The notes under the pieces: model-generated | Database searches by the model: none | Seen by the model: only the letters and a program-made list of their open reading frames with translations | Told to the model about the DNA's origin: nothing | Shown here: piece after piece, positions 1-7,699 of the stretch | How positions within the stretch are numbered: the stretch's first letter is position 1 | How the letters are laid out: every line of letters begins with the position of its first letter | NCBI GenBank assembly: GCA_023421075.1 | Contig: JAEZUM010000088.1 | Coordinates: 1-37,720, forward strand | From: Bacillota bacterium | Lineage (GTDB): Bacteria > Bacillota > Clostridia > Lachnospirales > Lachnospiraceae | Reading direction: 5' to 3' | DNA: 37,720 nucleotides | Position numbers and translations under genes: made by a program

Positions 1-24
1 TAGGTTCGAGCCCTATAGGTCCCA
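1..24 (+). tRNA. partial tRNA, 3' end only
   Basis: The first 24 bases read as the 3' part of a tRNA: a T-arm with a TTCGAGC loop, a 7-nt acceptor strand (aggtccc) and an A discriminator. The anticodon lies outside the window, so the identity cannot be given. It sits five bases upstream of tRNA-Leu, consistent with one tRNA operon that begins before the window. Confidence 0.7.
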
Positions 25-29
25 TTTGT

Positions 30-115
30 GCCGGCGTGGCGGAACTGGCAGACGCACAGGACTTAAAATCCTGCGGGACTAATCTCCCGTACCGGTTCGA
101 TTCCGGTCGCCGGCA
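30..115 (+). tRNA. tRNA-Leu (UAA)
   Basis: The ends pair as a 7-bp acceptor stem (GCCGGCG with CGCCGGC). The anticodon loop ctTAAaa gives anticodon UAA. The long variable arm (cgggactaatctcccg) is typical of class II tRNA-Leu, and the T loop is TTCGATT. CCA is not encoded. Confidence 0.97.
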
Positions 116-172
116 TTATTCTATAATCTATTATAGAGTAATGCTGTTTTTCTTTTATCGACGGCATAATAT

Positions 173-246
173 GTGTGCTTAGCTCAGCTGGATAGAGCGT
201 CTGGCTACGGACCAGAAGGTCGGGAGTTCGAATCTTCTAGCACACG
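173..246 (+). tRNA. tRNA-Arg (ACG)
   Basis: The acceptor stem is GTGTGCT with AGCACAC, with a G discriminator. The anticodon loop ctACGga gives ACG, whose A34 would be read as inosine after TadA editing. D and T arms are normal. It is the last tRNA of this group and is followed directly by a terminator. Confidence 0.97.
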
Positions 247-251
247 TCGTG

Positions 252-292
252 AATACATTGTATACATAATATGTATACAATGTATTTTTTTT
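252..292 (+). terminator. intrinsic terminator of the first tRNA operon
   Basis: A 16-bp perfect inverted repeat (252-267 with 271-286) has a 3-base loop and runs into eight T residues ending at 292. It lies six bases after tRNA-Arg. Confidence 0.9.
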
Positions 293-393
293 GTCATTAA
301 CATGGTATAGATGCAATTTATGAAATGGTGATATAAAAGCATTGTTAATTGTACTCTTTTGATAAATTTAATTAAATTTTAACCCCTGATACA

Positions 394-422
394 TTTACGA
401 AGGAATAGGCTTATGATAGAAT
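394..422 (+). promoter_or_regulatory. candidate SigA promoter for the HAAS/DUF1700-like gene
   Basis: TTTACG, 17 bases, then TAGAAT. It lies just upstream of the AGGAGG at 431-436 and the ATG at 448. The -35 match is only moderate. Confidence 0.4.
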
Positions 423-447
423 GTAGCAAAAGGAGGCATAAAGCCAA

Positions 448-918
448 ATGAATAAATCAGAATTTCTGAACATATTACGAGAGTCTTTAAGTGGTGAGAT
501 AGCTACATCTATCCTAGAACAGAATATAAGCTATTATGATGGTTATATAAGCGCACAGACCATAGAAGAAGAGGAGAGAACGATCGATGGACTTGGTGAT
601 CCCAGATTGATTGCTAAGACGATTGTCGAAGCGGAAAGAGCTGCAAAAGAGAAAAATAAGAGCAATTGGTCTACAGCAGAGCATCAAGAATATTCGTCGG
701 GACCGGAAGATAATGAAAAGGAACAATCGACCGGATTTAATCAAAATATCTTTTTATCCAAAATGCAATGGTATCATAAACTGATTGCAATTGTGGTAAT
801 TGTTGTTTTATTTGTAATTATTGCTGTGATCGGTAGACTGGTTATTGGTTTCTTATTTGCCTTTGGTCTGCCCATTCTATTATTAATATTGGTTATGTCA
901 CTGTTTCGAAGAAGATAG
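448..918 (+). CDS. HAAS/DUF1700-like membrane protein
   Basis: A 156-residue protein. The N-terminal 60 residues look like the HAAS domain found in DUF1700-type proteins: an initial MNKSEFLNIL helix, a paired helix containing SYYDGYI, and the GLGDPRLIAKTI segment. A charged linker follows, then one or two hydrophobic segments between about residues 113 and 152 ending in RRR. HAAS domains often occur with PadR-type regulators in envelope-stress loci, but no PadR gene is visible here. The start has AGGAGG 11 bases upstream. The next gene, a small SHOCT membrane protein, follows in the same direction after 54 bases and is probably co-transcribed. The role is not established. Confidence 0.75.
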   Translation: MNKSEFLNILRESLSGEIATSILEQNISYYDGYISAQTIEEEERTIDGLGDPRLIAKTIVEAERAAKEKNKSNWSTAEHQEYSSGPEDNEKEQSTGFNQNIFLSKMQWYHKLIAIVVIVVLFVIIAVIGRLVIGFLFAFGLPILLLILVMSLFRRR

Positions 919-972
919 ACAGAGGAGTAAGAAGTATATTACTTATTATAACAGAGAGTAGGGGGTACCTAA

Positions 973-1338
973 TTGAGTAGAAATATTAAGGTTAAGCCTG
1001 GAAAAGGGCAGTCAACAGCCGGATTTTTTGTGGGAATTATATTCTGTTTTATCGGGTTATTTGTAGTGATTCCTACCTTCGGTCCATTCGGTATGTTCTG
1101 GACTTTAGTAGCAGTCATCATAACGATTATGAATGGCTATAATGCCTTTACAGATAAAGGAATTGCAACGCATGAGATAACCATCGATGAAGACGACAAC
1201 CAAACGAGTCAATTTAGTATGGAAAGTAATAAGACCTCGGAGCAAAGATTAAATGAACTGCAGGGGCTTTATAATAAAGGTATGATTACTTATGATGAAT
1301 ATCAGGAGAAAAGAAAGAAGATCTTAGAGGAATTATAG
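973..1338 (+). CDS. small membrane protein with C-terminal SHOCT domain
   Basis: A 121-residue protein starting at TTG behind a G-rich site (gtaggggg). Two hydrophobic segments at about residues 17-35 and 38-57 form a hairpin membrane anchor. A polar linker leads to a C-terminal SHOCT motif (residues 88-121: RLNELQGLYNKGMITYDEYQ, then a Lys-rich end). SHOCT is a short helical domain seen at the ends of many membrane and phage proteins, with a suggested oligomerisation role. It follows the HAAS-like gene and probably shares its promoter. The exact function is unknown. Confidence 0.75.
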   Translation: MSRNIKVKPGKGQSTAGFFVGIIFCFIGLFVVIPTFGPFGMFWTLVAVIITIMNGYNAFTDKGIATHEITIDEDDNQTSQFSMESNKTSEQRLNELQGLYNKGMITYDEYQEKRKKILEEL

Positions 1339-1354
1339 AATGATGAATATAAGT

Positions 1355-1389
1355 GAAACGACCGCAAGGGGGAGCCATGCGGTCGTTTC
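1355..1389. repeat. 12-bp inverted repeat after the SHOCT gene
   Basis: gaaacgaccgca at 1355-1366 pairs perfectly with tgcggtcgtttc at 1378-1389 across an 11-base loop. No T tract follows, so it is either an imperfect terminator or a 3' stabilising hairpin. Confidence 0.7.
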
Positions 1390-1467
1390 GATGAGGGGAG
1401 TATAAATAATTAATAAGGGGTTATATAACGCACCAGGGTTGTCCCCGGTACTATCTAATTATAACTC

Positions 1468-1501
1468 AGATGTTTTTATTATGCAATAAATATCTTTTTT
1501 T
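1468..1501 (+). terminator. probable intrinsic terminator
   Basis: A bulged AT-rich hairpin (agatg-tt-tttatt, loop atgc, aataaatatct) is followed by an unbroken T run to 1501. No coding gene is seen just before it. It could end read-through from the SHOCT gene or a short transcript from 1391 onward, which carries another small hairpin (1432-1449, loop ttgt). Confidence 0.5.
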
Positions 1502-1527
1502 AATTACGTTTAGTTAAAAAACTAATG

Positions 1528-1556
1528 TTAATAAAGGTTACAATGAATACTATAGT
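1528..1556 (+). promoter_or_regulatory. candidate promoter with overlapping palindrome
   Basis: TTAATA, 17 bases, then TATAGT. The -10 lies inside a perfect 12-base palindrome, ATACTATAGTAT (1547-1558), which could be an operator. A predicted start near 1563 would be only about a dozen bases before the terminator hairpin at 1575. Confidence 0.35.
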
Positions 1557-1574
1557 ATAAAAATGATGTAAGGT

Positions 1575-1609
1575 GGCGCACAAAGAATTCTAAATTGTGT
1601 GCCTTTTTT
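1575..1609 (+). terminator. terminator or attenuator before the small ORF
   Basis: ggcgcacaa (1575-1583) pairs with ttgtgtgcc (1595-1603) with one G-T wobble across an 11-base loop, followed by six T residues. A strong ribosome binding site begins nine bases later. Confidence 0.75.
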
Positions 1610-1630
1610 AATACAATAGGAGGGTTATTT

Positions 1631-1738
1631 TTGATAAAACGATTGGATGGATTATGGAATAAAAAGCAGATCAATGTGTTAAATAATAACAATGTTTTAT
1701 GTATATTTAACGAAGAAACGCAGATAATAATCCTGTAA
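1631..1738 (+). CDS. candidate small protein, 35 aa
   Basis: A TTG-initiated frame of 35 codons ends at TAA 1736-1738. It is preceded by AGGAGGG at 1618-1624 with a 6-base gap, a near-ideal ribosome binding site. The predicted product begins MIKRLDGLWNKKQINVL, has a run of Asn and ends hydrophobic (QIIIL). It sits between a terminator and the Asn/Ser-rich gene at 1774, 35 bases downstream, which has its own AGGAGG. No family is recognised. The ribosome binding site is the main support, and the frame could be a leader peptide or chance. Confidence 0.4.
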   Translation: MIKRLDGLWNKKQINVLNNNNVLCIFNEETQIIIL

Positions 1739-1773
1739 TATCAATTTAATAACTCATTAATAGGAGGCCATTT

Positions 1774-2076
1774 ATGACAACAAGCAATAACAATTCCAAA
1801 AACCAGACATCGAATGTAAGAAACACAACCGGTACAAGCAATAATAATTCCAGCAGAAATGCGAATACAAGTAGAGATGCAAATACAAGTAATTATACTA
1901 CCGGTTCAAGCCGCAATGTATCTGGAAGCAGATGCGAAGACAGCTCCAGAAATGATGCCGGTTCTTCCAGAAATTCATCTAAGGATGATGCTGGTTCCTC
2001 TAGAAACTCTTCTAGAAATACTACCAGTAACACCAATAGAAACAATTTCTTAGATGATATGGATAACAACTATTAG
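1774..2076 (+). CDS. Asn/Ser-rich low-complexity protein
   Basis: A 100-residue protein made almost wholly of Asn, Ser, Thr, Arg, Gly and Asp, with a loosely repeated unit DAGSSRNSS(K/R) in the second half, one Cys at about residue 54, and an acidic/aromatic end (NNFLDDMDNNY). There is no signal peptide or membrane segment. AGGAGG lies six bases before the ATG and a strong terminator follows at 2102, so it looks like a real gene. Its composition recalls small hydrophilic proteins of spores or coats, but that is only a guess. No family is recognised. Confidence 0.65.
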   Translation: MTTSNNNSKNQTSNVRNTTGTSNNNSSRNANTSRDANTSNYTTGSSRNVSGSRCEDSSRNDAGSSRNSSKDDAGSSRNSSRNTTSNTNRNNFLDDMDNNY

Positions 2077-2101
2077 GCATCAGGAAGTTTAATTTATTGA
2101 C

Positions 2102-2139
2102 AAAAAGCCCTTTAAGATTTCATCTTAAGGGGCTTTTTT
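2102..2139 (+). terminator. intrinsic terminator
   Basis: A 17-bp stem (2102-2118 with 2122-2138, one G-T wobble) with loop ttc ends in six T residues. It closes the Asn/Ser-rich gene. Confidence 0.9.
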
Positions 2140-2266
2140 ATGCGCATAATATACTTCTTTGAATAATATAATATGGGGGTTAAGTTAGACTCCAATCGCT
2201 TGGAAACGCCATCGTTCTTATGCTTGTTACTTTCGTCAATTATACCGGAAAGAGGTGCAGAAAATT

Positions 2267-2575
2267 ATGTCTTTTGATACAATCCGTACCAATGATATAG
2301 TGAAATATATTGGGAATCCAAATGTATTAATCATTGACTTGAGAGATCGATATGAATATGATATAGGACATATACCGGGTGCACTTAATATTCCCTATGA
2401 GGAACTTGATCGTTATACCAATCAATTTAAACAAGGGCAACAGCTTATATTTTATTGTGACCGAGGAAATATTAGTTTATTAGCTGCAAGAGATTTAATG
2501 AAATATGGATATAATATTAGAAGTCTTTATGGTGGAATACAGGCGTACCGTGGTAAAATGGAGAAAAGCATATAG
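2267..2575 (+). CDS. rhodanese-like domain protein
   Basis: A single rhodanese domain of 102 residues. It shows the IIDLRDRYEYDIGHIPGALN block (residues 21-41) and the active loop YCDRGNIS with the catalytic Cys64. The GG(I)QAY segment near the C-terminus is also typical. Single-domain rhodaneses carry sulfane sulfur as a Cys persulfide; the physiological acceptor cannot be read from the sequence. ATG 2267 is preferred because AGAGGTG at 2251-2257 makes a good ribosome binding site. A GTG at 2255 in the same frame overlaps that site and would add MQKI. Confidence 0.85.
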   Translation: MSFDTIRTNDIVKYIGNPNVLIIDLRDRYEYDIGHIPGALNIPYEELDRYTNQFKQGQQLIFYCDRGNISLLAARDLMKYGYNIRSLYGGIQAYRGKMEKSI

Positions 2576-2584
2576 AAAAGTTCA

Positions 2585-2613
2585 TTGACTAGTTGAGAAA
2601 AGAGCTTTACAAT
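2585..2613 (+). promoter_or_regulatory. SigA promoter for the methyltransferase
   Basis: TTGACT, 17 bases, TACAAT. The predicted leader of about 85 bases contains a small hairpin (CTGCTA 2634-2639, TAGCAG 2645-2650). Confidence 0.65.
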
Positions 2614-2706
2614 AACAGATACAGAAGTAATGACTGCTATGAATTAGCAGCACTAGAATCCGGATATTCTATACTTAGGATAAATCCTGGTTAAATGGAG
2701 GTAGTT

Positions 2707-3855
2707 ATGAAACAATTTGAATATATTTCACCCTGTCATTTTGGTCTGGAAGCAGTACTCAAAAGGGAGCTTATGGATCTCGGACTAGAGATTACAAAGG
2801 TAGAGGATGGAAAAGTTACTTACACGGGGGATGAGAATACCTGTGCGAGGGCGAATGTCTTTCTTAGAACAACAGAGCGCGTATTATTAAAGGTAGGTTC
2901 TTTTCAAGCGGAGACGTTCGAAGAGCTTTTCGAGAATACGAAAGCCATTGCATGGGAAGAATATCTGCCTAAGGATGCAAAGTTTTGGGTAGCAAAGGCG
3001 AATTCAGTAAATAGTAAGCTTTTCAGTCCCTCAGATATTCAGTCCATTATGAAAAAAGCCATTGTCGAGAGAATGAAGCTGAAATATAAGCAGGATTGGT
3101 TTGAGGAGACCGGGGCTTCCTATCCGTTGCGTGTTACCATTCTGAAGGATGAAGTAACCGTATGTATCGATACCTCCGGAGAATCCCTTCATAAGAGAGG
3201 ATATCGCAGGCTGACCAGTAAAGCACCTATCACAGAGACCTTAGCGGCGGCGCTCATCATGCTTACCCCTTGGAACAAGGATCGTATTCTCGTAGATCCC
3301 TTCTGTGGCAGTGGTACGATACCCATCGAGGCGGCGATGCTTGGAGCGAACATTGCACCCGGTATGAACCGTAATTTCTTAGCTGAGACATGGTCTAATA
3401 TTATTCCGGGGGAGAGCTGGGCGAAGGCAAAGCAGGAAGCAGAGGCAGCTGTTGTTCAGGATATCGAAATGAATATCCAGGGGTTTGATTTGGATGGAGA
3501 GATTATCAAGGCCGCAAGACAGAATGCAAGATGGGCAGGGGTTGACCATCTTATCCATTTTCAGCAAAAGCCGTTGCGTGAGCTTAGTAACAGCAAGAAG
3601 TATGGGTTTATCATAACCAATCCTCCTTATGGTGAGAGGTTGGAGGAGAAGAAGGAATTGCCCGGATTATACAAGGAAATTGGAACAGTATTTGGAGCGC
3701 TGGATTCCTGGTCATATTTTATTATCACAGGTTATGAGGATGCTCAGAAATATATTGGAAAGCAGGCAGATAAGAACCGCAAGATCTATAACGGTATGAT
3801 GAAAACCTATTTCTATCAGTATATGGGTCCGAGACCTCCAAAGCCGAATAAATAA
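2707..3855 (+). CDS. THUMP-domain class I SAM-dependent RNA methyltransferase (RlmL N-terminal/YpsC-like)
   Basis: A 382-residue protein expected to make N2-methylguanosine in 23S rRNA. Residues about 45-155 form a THUMP RNA-binding region, followed by a Rossmann methyltransferase domain. It shows DPFCGSGT (197-204, SAM binding), GFDLD (259-263) and the catalytic NPPYGER (305-311), the signature of N-methylating enzymes of the RlmL/YpsC family. The length fits stand-alone Firmicutes members, which lack the RlmK half of the E. coli fusion. The start at ATG 2707 is chosen because GGAGG at 2697-2701 precedes it; the in-frame ATG 2695 overlaps that site. A convergent hydrolase lies beyond the terminator at 3872. 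Confidence 0.92.
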   Translation: MKQFEYISPCHFGLEAVLKRELMDLGLEITKVEDGKVTYTGDENTCARANVFLRTTERVLLKVGSFQAETFEELFENTKAIAWEEYLPKDAKFWVAKANSVNSKLFSPSDIQSIMKKAIVERMKLKYKQDWFEETGASYPLRVTILKDEVTVCIDTSGESLHKRGYRRLTSKAPITETLAAALIMLTPWNKDRILVDPFCGSGTIPIEAAMLGANIAPGMNRNFLAETWSNIIPGESWAKAKQEAEAAVVQDIEMNIQGFDLDGEIIKAARQNARWAGVDHLIHFQQKPLRELSNSKKYGFIITNPPYGERLEEKKELPGLYKEIGTVFGALDSWSYFIITGYEDAQKYIGKQADKNRKIYNGMMKTYFYQYMGPRPPKPNK

Positions 3856-3871
3856 TTAATAATAAAAAGAA

Positions 3872-3927
3872 AGATGTTGCAAAGCAGCAACGATGTGAAA
3901 ACGTCTATGCCTTGTAACATCTTTTTT
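3872..3927. terminator. terminator between convergent genes
   Basis: agatgttgcaa (3872-3882) pairs with ttgtaacatct (3912-3922), one G-T wobble, with a 29-base loop. T residues follow on the plus strand and an A-rich tract precedes it, so it could serve the minus-strand hydrolase too. Confidence 0.7.
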
Positions 3928-3929
3928 GA

Positions 3930-4850
3930 TTATAATCTTTTTGCAAACCACTGTTGTATATCAGAATATACTTCTTCATTATTCAGTTCGTTCAACAGCT
4001 CATGACGACATTCCGGATATAGCTTGGAGGATACATTTGAGAAGCCGATCTTCTTTAGGAGATACAGAAACTTCTGTACCTCACGACCATAACCACCTAC
4101 GGGGTCCTTCTCACCACTGATGATAAAAAGAGGAAGCTCCGTCTTTGTTAGACGGATATGTTTCTTTATGGTCGCACCCTGAATAAGCTTCAGTAAATCA
4201 TGATAAAAGGAGGCGGTGCAGGTGAAACCACAATAGGGATCGTGTATATAAGCTCCTACCACCGGATTACTGCGAGATAACCAATCAAAGGCAGTACGGC
4301 TGGAGAGTGAAGTATATTTCTTGTTACCAAACATAAGATTGTTTAAAAAGGGCGATATGTGTTTTGGCCCTTTGAACTTCTTCACTAGTCCCGAGAGGAA
4401 TAACCCCGACAGAATCAATGGCTTTGCAGGATAGGCTGTACCACATAATACTACACCGTTATATTTGTCATATTGCTGGATTACGTTTCTTGCAATCAGA
4501 GAACCCATGCTATGACCAAATAAAAAGAATTTATTACTACGGTTATTCTGTTCTATGTATTCACTGACGGCAATAGCATCCGAGACAACAAGCTGGTATC
4601 CCTTATCAGGGCCAAAGAAGCCTAATTCACTCAATTTTCGCTCGGTTCCATGACCACGATGATCATAGGTAAATACATCGTAGCCGTTATTCACCAGATA
4701 TAAGGCGAAGGCTTGATAACGTTTCTGATGCTCAGCCATTCCGTGTAGAATTAATATGCTGGCCTTAGGACGCTTTGAACAGTTATAATGTGTAACCTTG
4801 ATACCATAGCCGTCCTTTTGCTTGATTGATATGTAAGCAACATCGTTCAT
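3930..4850 (-). CDS. alpha/beta hydrolase, monoacylglycerol lipase/lysophospholipase type
   Basis: A 306-residue serine hydrolase of the Hydrolase_4 (serine aminopeptidase S33) group. It shows the oxyanion segment LILHGMAEH (33-41), the YDHRGHG motif (62-68), the nucleophile elbow GHSMGS with Ser114, and probable acid and base Asp249 (SGEKDP) and His283 (CRHE). The HGxxEH and DHRGHG motifs are typical of monoglyceride lipase-like enzymes; the true substrate is unknown. No signal peptide is visible, so it is probably cytoplasmic. GAAGGAGA lies about 11 bases before the ATG. It is transcribed alone, divergent from the amidase operon. Confidence 0.88.
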   Translation of the reverse strand: MNDVAYISIKQKDGYGIKVTHYNCSKRPKASILILHGMAEHQKRYQAFALYLVNNGYDVFTYDHRGHGTERKLSELGFFGPDKGYQLVVSDAIAVSEYIEQNNRSNKFFLFGHSMGSLIARNVIQQYDKYNGVVLCGTAYPAKPLILSGLFLSGLVKKFKGPKHISPFLNNLMFGNKKYTSLSSRTAFDWLSRSNPVVGAYIHDPYCGFTCTASFYHDLLKLIQGATIKKHIRLTKTELPLFIISGEKDPVGGYGREVQKFLYLLKKIGFSNVSSKLYPECRHELLNELNNEEVYSDIQQWFAKRL

Positions 4851-4997
4851 TTTCCCATAATCTCCTTCTCTGGTTGTAAGAAAGATAGTGTAATACGTTC
4901 TTTATCATTATATCGATAATATTGTTAAAATGCAACAAGGATGATAGGCAAATCACCCCATAAATCTACAAATTTAGATAATGGAATTAAAAAAGCA

Positions 4998-5026
4998 TTG
5001 AGAATATAATCGTGATAATATATAAT
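4998..5026 (+). promoter_or_regulatory. SigA promoter of the amidase operon
   Basis: TTGAGA, 17 bases, TATAAT. It lies about 65 bases before the amidase ATG, in the divergent intergenic region. Confidence 0.7.
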
Positions 5027-5089
5027 CTATGTATTATAACAGTATAATTGATAGAATTATTGAAATTTATGGACCCAGGAGGGTTAGTT

Positions 5090-6367
5090 ATGGATAAATC
5101 GCTGCTGAAGAAGGCGGCAATTCAGAGTGTGGCATTGATGGTGGCTGTGATAACATCCTCCTATGCATTGCAGCAGTACCAGACCGTAGAGATATCTGCG
5201 AGTAATATTACGGAAGAAGTGAAGGATGTTACTTCAGATAAGGGACAAATAATTCAGCTTGAAGAAGAAGGTGCCGCGATATTACCGGAGACAGTAGCTA
5301 CCACCACAGGTCCGGCCGTTATGGCTACCTCCCTGGATGAACTTAAGAGCCAGACGGATGCAACTATTTTTGAGCAATTAGGCCAGGATTTTCTGGTCAT
5401 AAAGAAGATAAGTTCAGGGGATGCCTCAATCTCTCTGGAGGATCTTTATGTTAAGAAAAGTATAAAGCTTAAGTTATCCGGGATAAATCGTGAGGAATGG
5501 AACAGCACAAAGGTGATGAGAGTCAGAGGGGAAGAATATTTTCTCGGAGATCCAAAGTATAATGAGATCGTAACGCAGGAAAAGGATGAGGATGGTTCTG
5601 TGAAGGAAGTTATCACGAAGGATTATGGCAAAGATATTCTTCACAAAATTTCCTTTACCACGATTCCTGATGATGAGACCGGTATTACATACAGCGAGAT
5701 ACTTTTTGAGTTAGACAGTGTTTATGCTTATAAGATCTATGAGGATCAAAATTACTACTTTATCGATTTGAGAAAACCTTCCGATGTCTATGATAAAATT
5801 CTTGTAATTGATCCGGGCCATGGTGGTAAGGATGCCGGTGCTCTTTCAAGAGGGGAGAAATATTATGAGAAGAATATTAACCTTGGAATCGTTCTGGCCC
5901 TAAAAGAGCTCCTTGACAAGGAAAATATCAAGGTTTATTATACTCGTACCGCAGACGATACCGTATTTCTTCGGCCAAGAGTAACCCTTGCAAATGCGGT
6001 GGATTGCGACTATTTCATCAGTATTCACTGTAATTCGAATGAAGTTACCAGTCCGAATGGTACTGAGGTGTTATATTACGATACAAAATTCAACAATATT
6101 TCGTCTCGAGATTTAGCCGAACTTTTCTCGGATGAATTGGGAAAAACAGTAGAGCTTCGCAACAGAGGAACCGTTTTGAAGAAAATGGAAGATATCTTTA
6201 TCATGGATAAAGCTGAGGTTCCAATGGTATTAATTGAGATTGGTTACCTTTCCAATTCTAAGGATTTGGACTACCTGACCGAAGCTGCGAATCAGAGGTC
6301 CGTAGCCCAGGGGGTATTTAACGGAATTATGCGAGCTTTTCAAGAGCTGCCGGTAACCAGAGATTAA
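5090..6367 (+). CDS. N-acetylmuramoyl-L-alanine amidase (Amidase_3)
   Basis: A 425-residue exported zinc amidase that cleaves the MurNAc to L-Ala bond in peptidoglycan. A Lys-rich start and hydrophobic segment (about residues 9-27) form a signal anchor. A Glu/Thr-rich linker follows, then an AMIN-like beta region (about 100-230). The catalytic Amidase_3 domain runs from about 236 to the end with zinc ligands His244 (DPGHGG), Glu260 and His313 (SIHCNS) and catalytic Glu383 (IEIGYLSN). It is longer than CwlD because of the extra N-terminal region. ATG 5090 has AGGAGGG at 5077-5083; an upstream in-frame TTG at 5048 lacks a site. rdgB and a phosphoesterase follow and probably share its promoter. 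Confidence 0.92.
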   Translation: MDKSLLKKAAIQSVALMVAVITSSYALQQYQTVEISASNITEEVKDVTSDKGQIIQLEEEGAAILPETVATTTGPAVMATSLDELKSQTDATIFEQLGQDFLVIKKISSGDASISLEDLYVKKSIKLKLSGINREEWNSTKVMRVRGEEYFLGDPKYNEIVTQEKDEDGSVKEVITKDYGKDILHKISFTTIPDDETGITYSEILFELDSVYAYKIYEDQNYYFIDLRKPSDVYDKILVIDPGHGGKDAGALSRGEKYYEKNINLGIVLALKELLDKENIKVYYTRTADDTVFLRPRVTLANAVDCDYFISIHCNSNEVTSPNGTEVLYYDTKFNNISSRDLAELFSDELGKTVELRNRGTVLKKMEDIFIMDKAEVPMVLIEIGYLSNSKDLDYLTEAANQRSVAQGVFNGIMRAFQELPVTRD

Positions 6368-6411
6368 TAATTGGCTATATATTACATCAGAAAGACATCC
6401 CGGAGGTAAGA

Positions 6412-7005
6412 ATGAAGAAGATTATCTTTGCCACATCAAATGAAGGCAAAATGAAAGAAATAAGAGAAATTATGAAGGATTTTGATATAGAGCTGTTATC
6501 CATAAAGGATGTGGGTCTGGATGTGGAAATAGAAGAGAATGGGATTACCTTTGAAGAAAATGCCATTATGAAAGCAAAGGAGATTATGAAGCTGACCAAC
6601 GAAATTGTATTGGCTGACGATTCCGGTCTTGAGGTTGATTACATGGATAAAGCTCCCGGAGTCTATTCCGCCAGGTTTATGGGTGAGAATACCTCTTATG
6701 AGATTAAGAATCAATATATCATTGACCAATTAGCCGATGCGAAAGAGGAAGAGAGAAGTGCCAGATTCGTCTGTGTGATTGCTTGTGCTTTTCCGGGTGG
6801 ACAGGTGATTACCCGCAGAGCAACAATCGAAGGTATGATCTCTAAAAAGGCGGATGGGACAAACGGCTTTGGGTACGATCCGATATTCTATGTTCCGGAA
6901 TATGGATGTACCACTGCTTCGATGCCCTCGGACTTAAAGAATAAAATTAGCCATCGAGGGAAGGCACTCAGCGCAATGAAAGAAGCAATTAAGGAATATT
7001 TATAG
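6412..7005 (+). CDS. rdgB: XTP/dITP diphosphatase (HAM1/RdgB family)
   Basis: A 197-residue house-cleaning enzyme that hydrolyses dITP, XTP and related non-canonical purine nucleotides to monophosphates. All family motifs are present: TSNEGK (8-13), DDSGLEVD with Asp69/Asp70, GTNGFGYDP (about 148-156) and SHRGKA near residue 185. The length is normal. GGAGGT precedes the ATG. It follows the amidase by 44 bases and is 23 bases ahead of the YfcE-like gene; the rdgB-yfcE pairing is common in Firmicutes. Confidence 0.95.
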   Translation: MKKIIFATSNEGKMKEIREIMKDFDIELLSIKDVGLDVEIEENGITFEENAIMKAKEIMKLTNEIVLADDSGLEVDYMDKAPGVYSARFMGENTSYEIKNQYIIDQLADAKEEERSARFVCVIACAFPGGQVITRRATIEGMISKKADGTNGFGYDPIFYVPEYGCTTASMPSDLKNKISHRGKALSAMKEAIKEYL

Positions 7006-7028
7006 AAGCTGGAAGTGGAGAATAAAAG

Positions 7029-7520
7029 ATGAAGGTTCTGATAGTTAGTGACACCCATGGTAGAAACCACTACTTAATCGATACAATTAATCGGGTGGGT
7101 CCGATTGATTTATTAATTCATCTTGGTGACTTTGAGAACGGGGAAGAGTATATCAGGTCGATGATTACCTGTCCGGTGGAATTCGTCTCAGGTAATAATG
7201 ACTTCTTTAATGGTCTGCCGAAGGATAAGCTGATCAATGTCGGAAAATATAAGGTATTATTAACACATGGTCATCGCTATGGTGTTAACTTCAGTACCAG
7301 TGCTATCCTTGAGACAGCTAAGAAACACAAGGCTGATATTGTAATGTTTGGACATACCCATGTTCCGATGATTGATTTGACCGGAAGTATATGGGTAATC
7401 AATCCCGGAAGCCTTGCTCTTCCAAGACAGAACGGAAGAATTCCGACCTTTATCGTGATGGATTTGGATGCTCTTGGGGATGCTCACTTCTCCTTGAATT
7501 ATTATAAGGAGTTAGTTTGA
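7029..7520 (+). CDS. YfcE/MJ0936 family metallophosphoesterase
   Basis: A 163-residue calcineurin-like phosphoesterase. The metal-binding set is complete: SDTHG (Asp8, His10), HLGD (Asp34), GNND (55-58), THGH (79-82) and GHTH (108-111). Family members hydrolyse phosphodiesters such as bis-p-nitrophenyl phosphate with two divalent metals; the cellular substrate is unknown. GTGGAG lies upstream of the ATG. It is the last gene of the amidase-rdgB operon, and the next promoter (for tRNAs) starts 20 bases after its stop. Confidence 0.9.
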   Translation: MKVLIVSDTHGRNHYLIDTINRVGPIDLLIHLGDFENGEEYIRSMITCPVEFVSGNNDFFNGLPKDKLINVGKYKVLLTHGHRYGVNFSTSAILETAKKHKADIVMFGHTHVPMIDLTGSIWVINPGSLALPRQNGRIPTFIVMDLDALGDAHFSLNYYKELV

Positions 7521-7539
7521 AAAAAGTTATAAAAATGTG

Positions 7540-7568
7540 TTGACAATAAGGAAAGGCTATTATATAAT
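7540..7568 (+). promoter_or_regulatory. strong SigA promoter of the tRNA operon
   Basis: TTGACA, 17 bases, TATAAT: a perfect consensus, as expected for a stable-RNA operon. The leader to tRNA-Pro is about 125 bases and contains a hairpin around 7611-7631 (acacaa...ttgtgt). Confidence 0.9.
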
Positions 7569-7699
7569 AAATCTTGCGTCACGGCTGGAACGAGTGAAAA
7601 ACCTTGAAAATACACAACATGCGGCTTGTGTAGTGAAGATAAAAAGCCACGTGAGTGATTTGTTAAAAACCGGGAAATATTTCTTGGAGTTATATAAAT

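Noticed and set aside
1561..1610. T-box-like sequence aaggtggcgc before the terminator
   Set aside because: The conserved T-box core (AGGGTGGNACCGCG) is not matched, there is no specifier stem, and the downstream gene is not amino-acid related.
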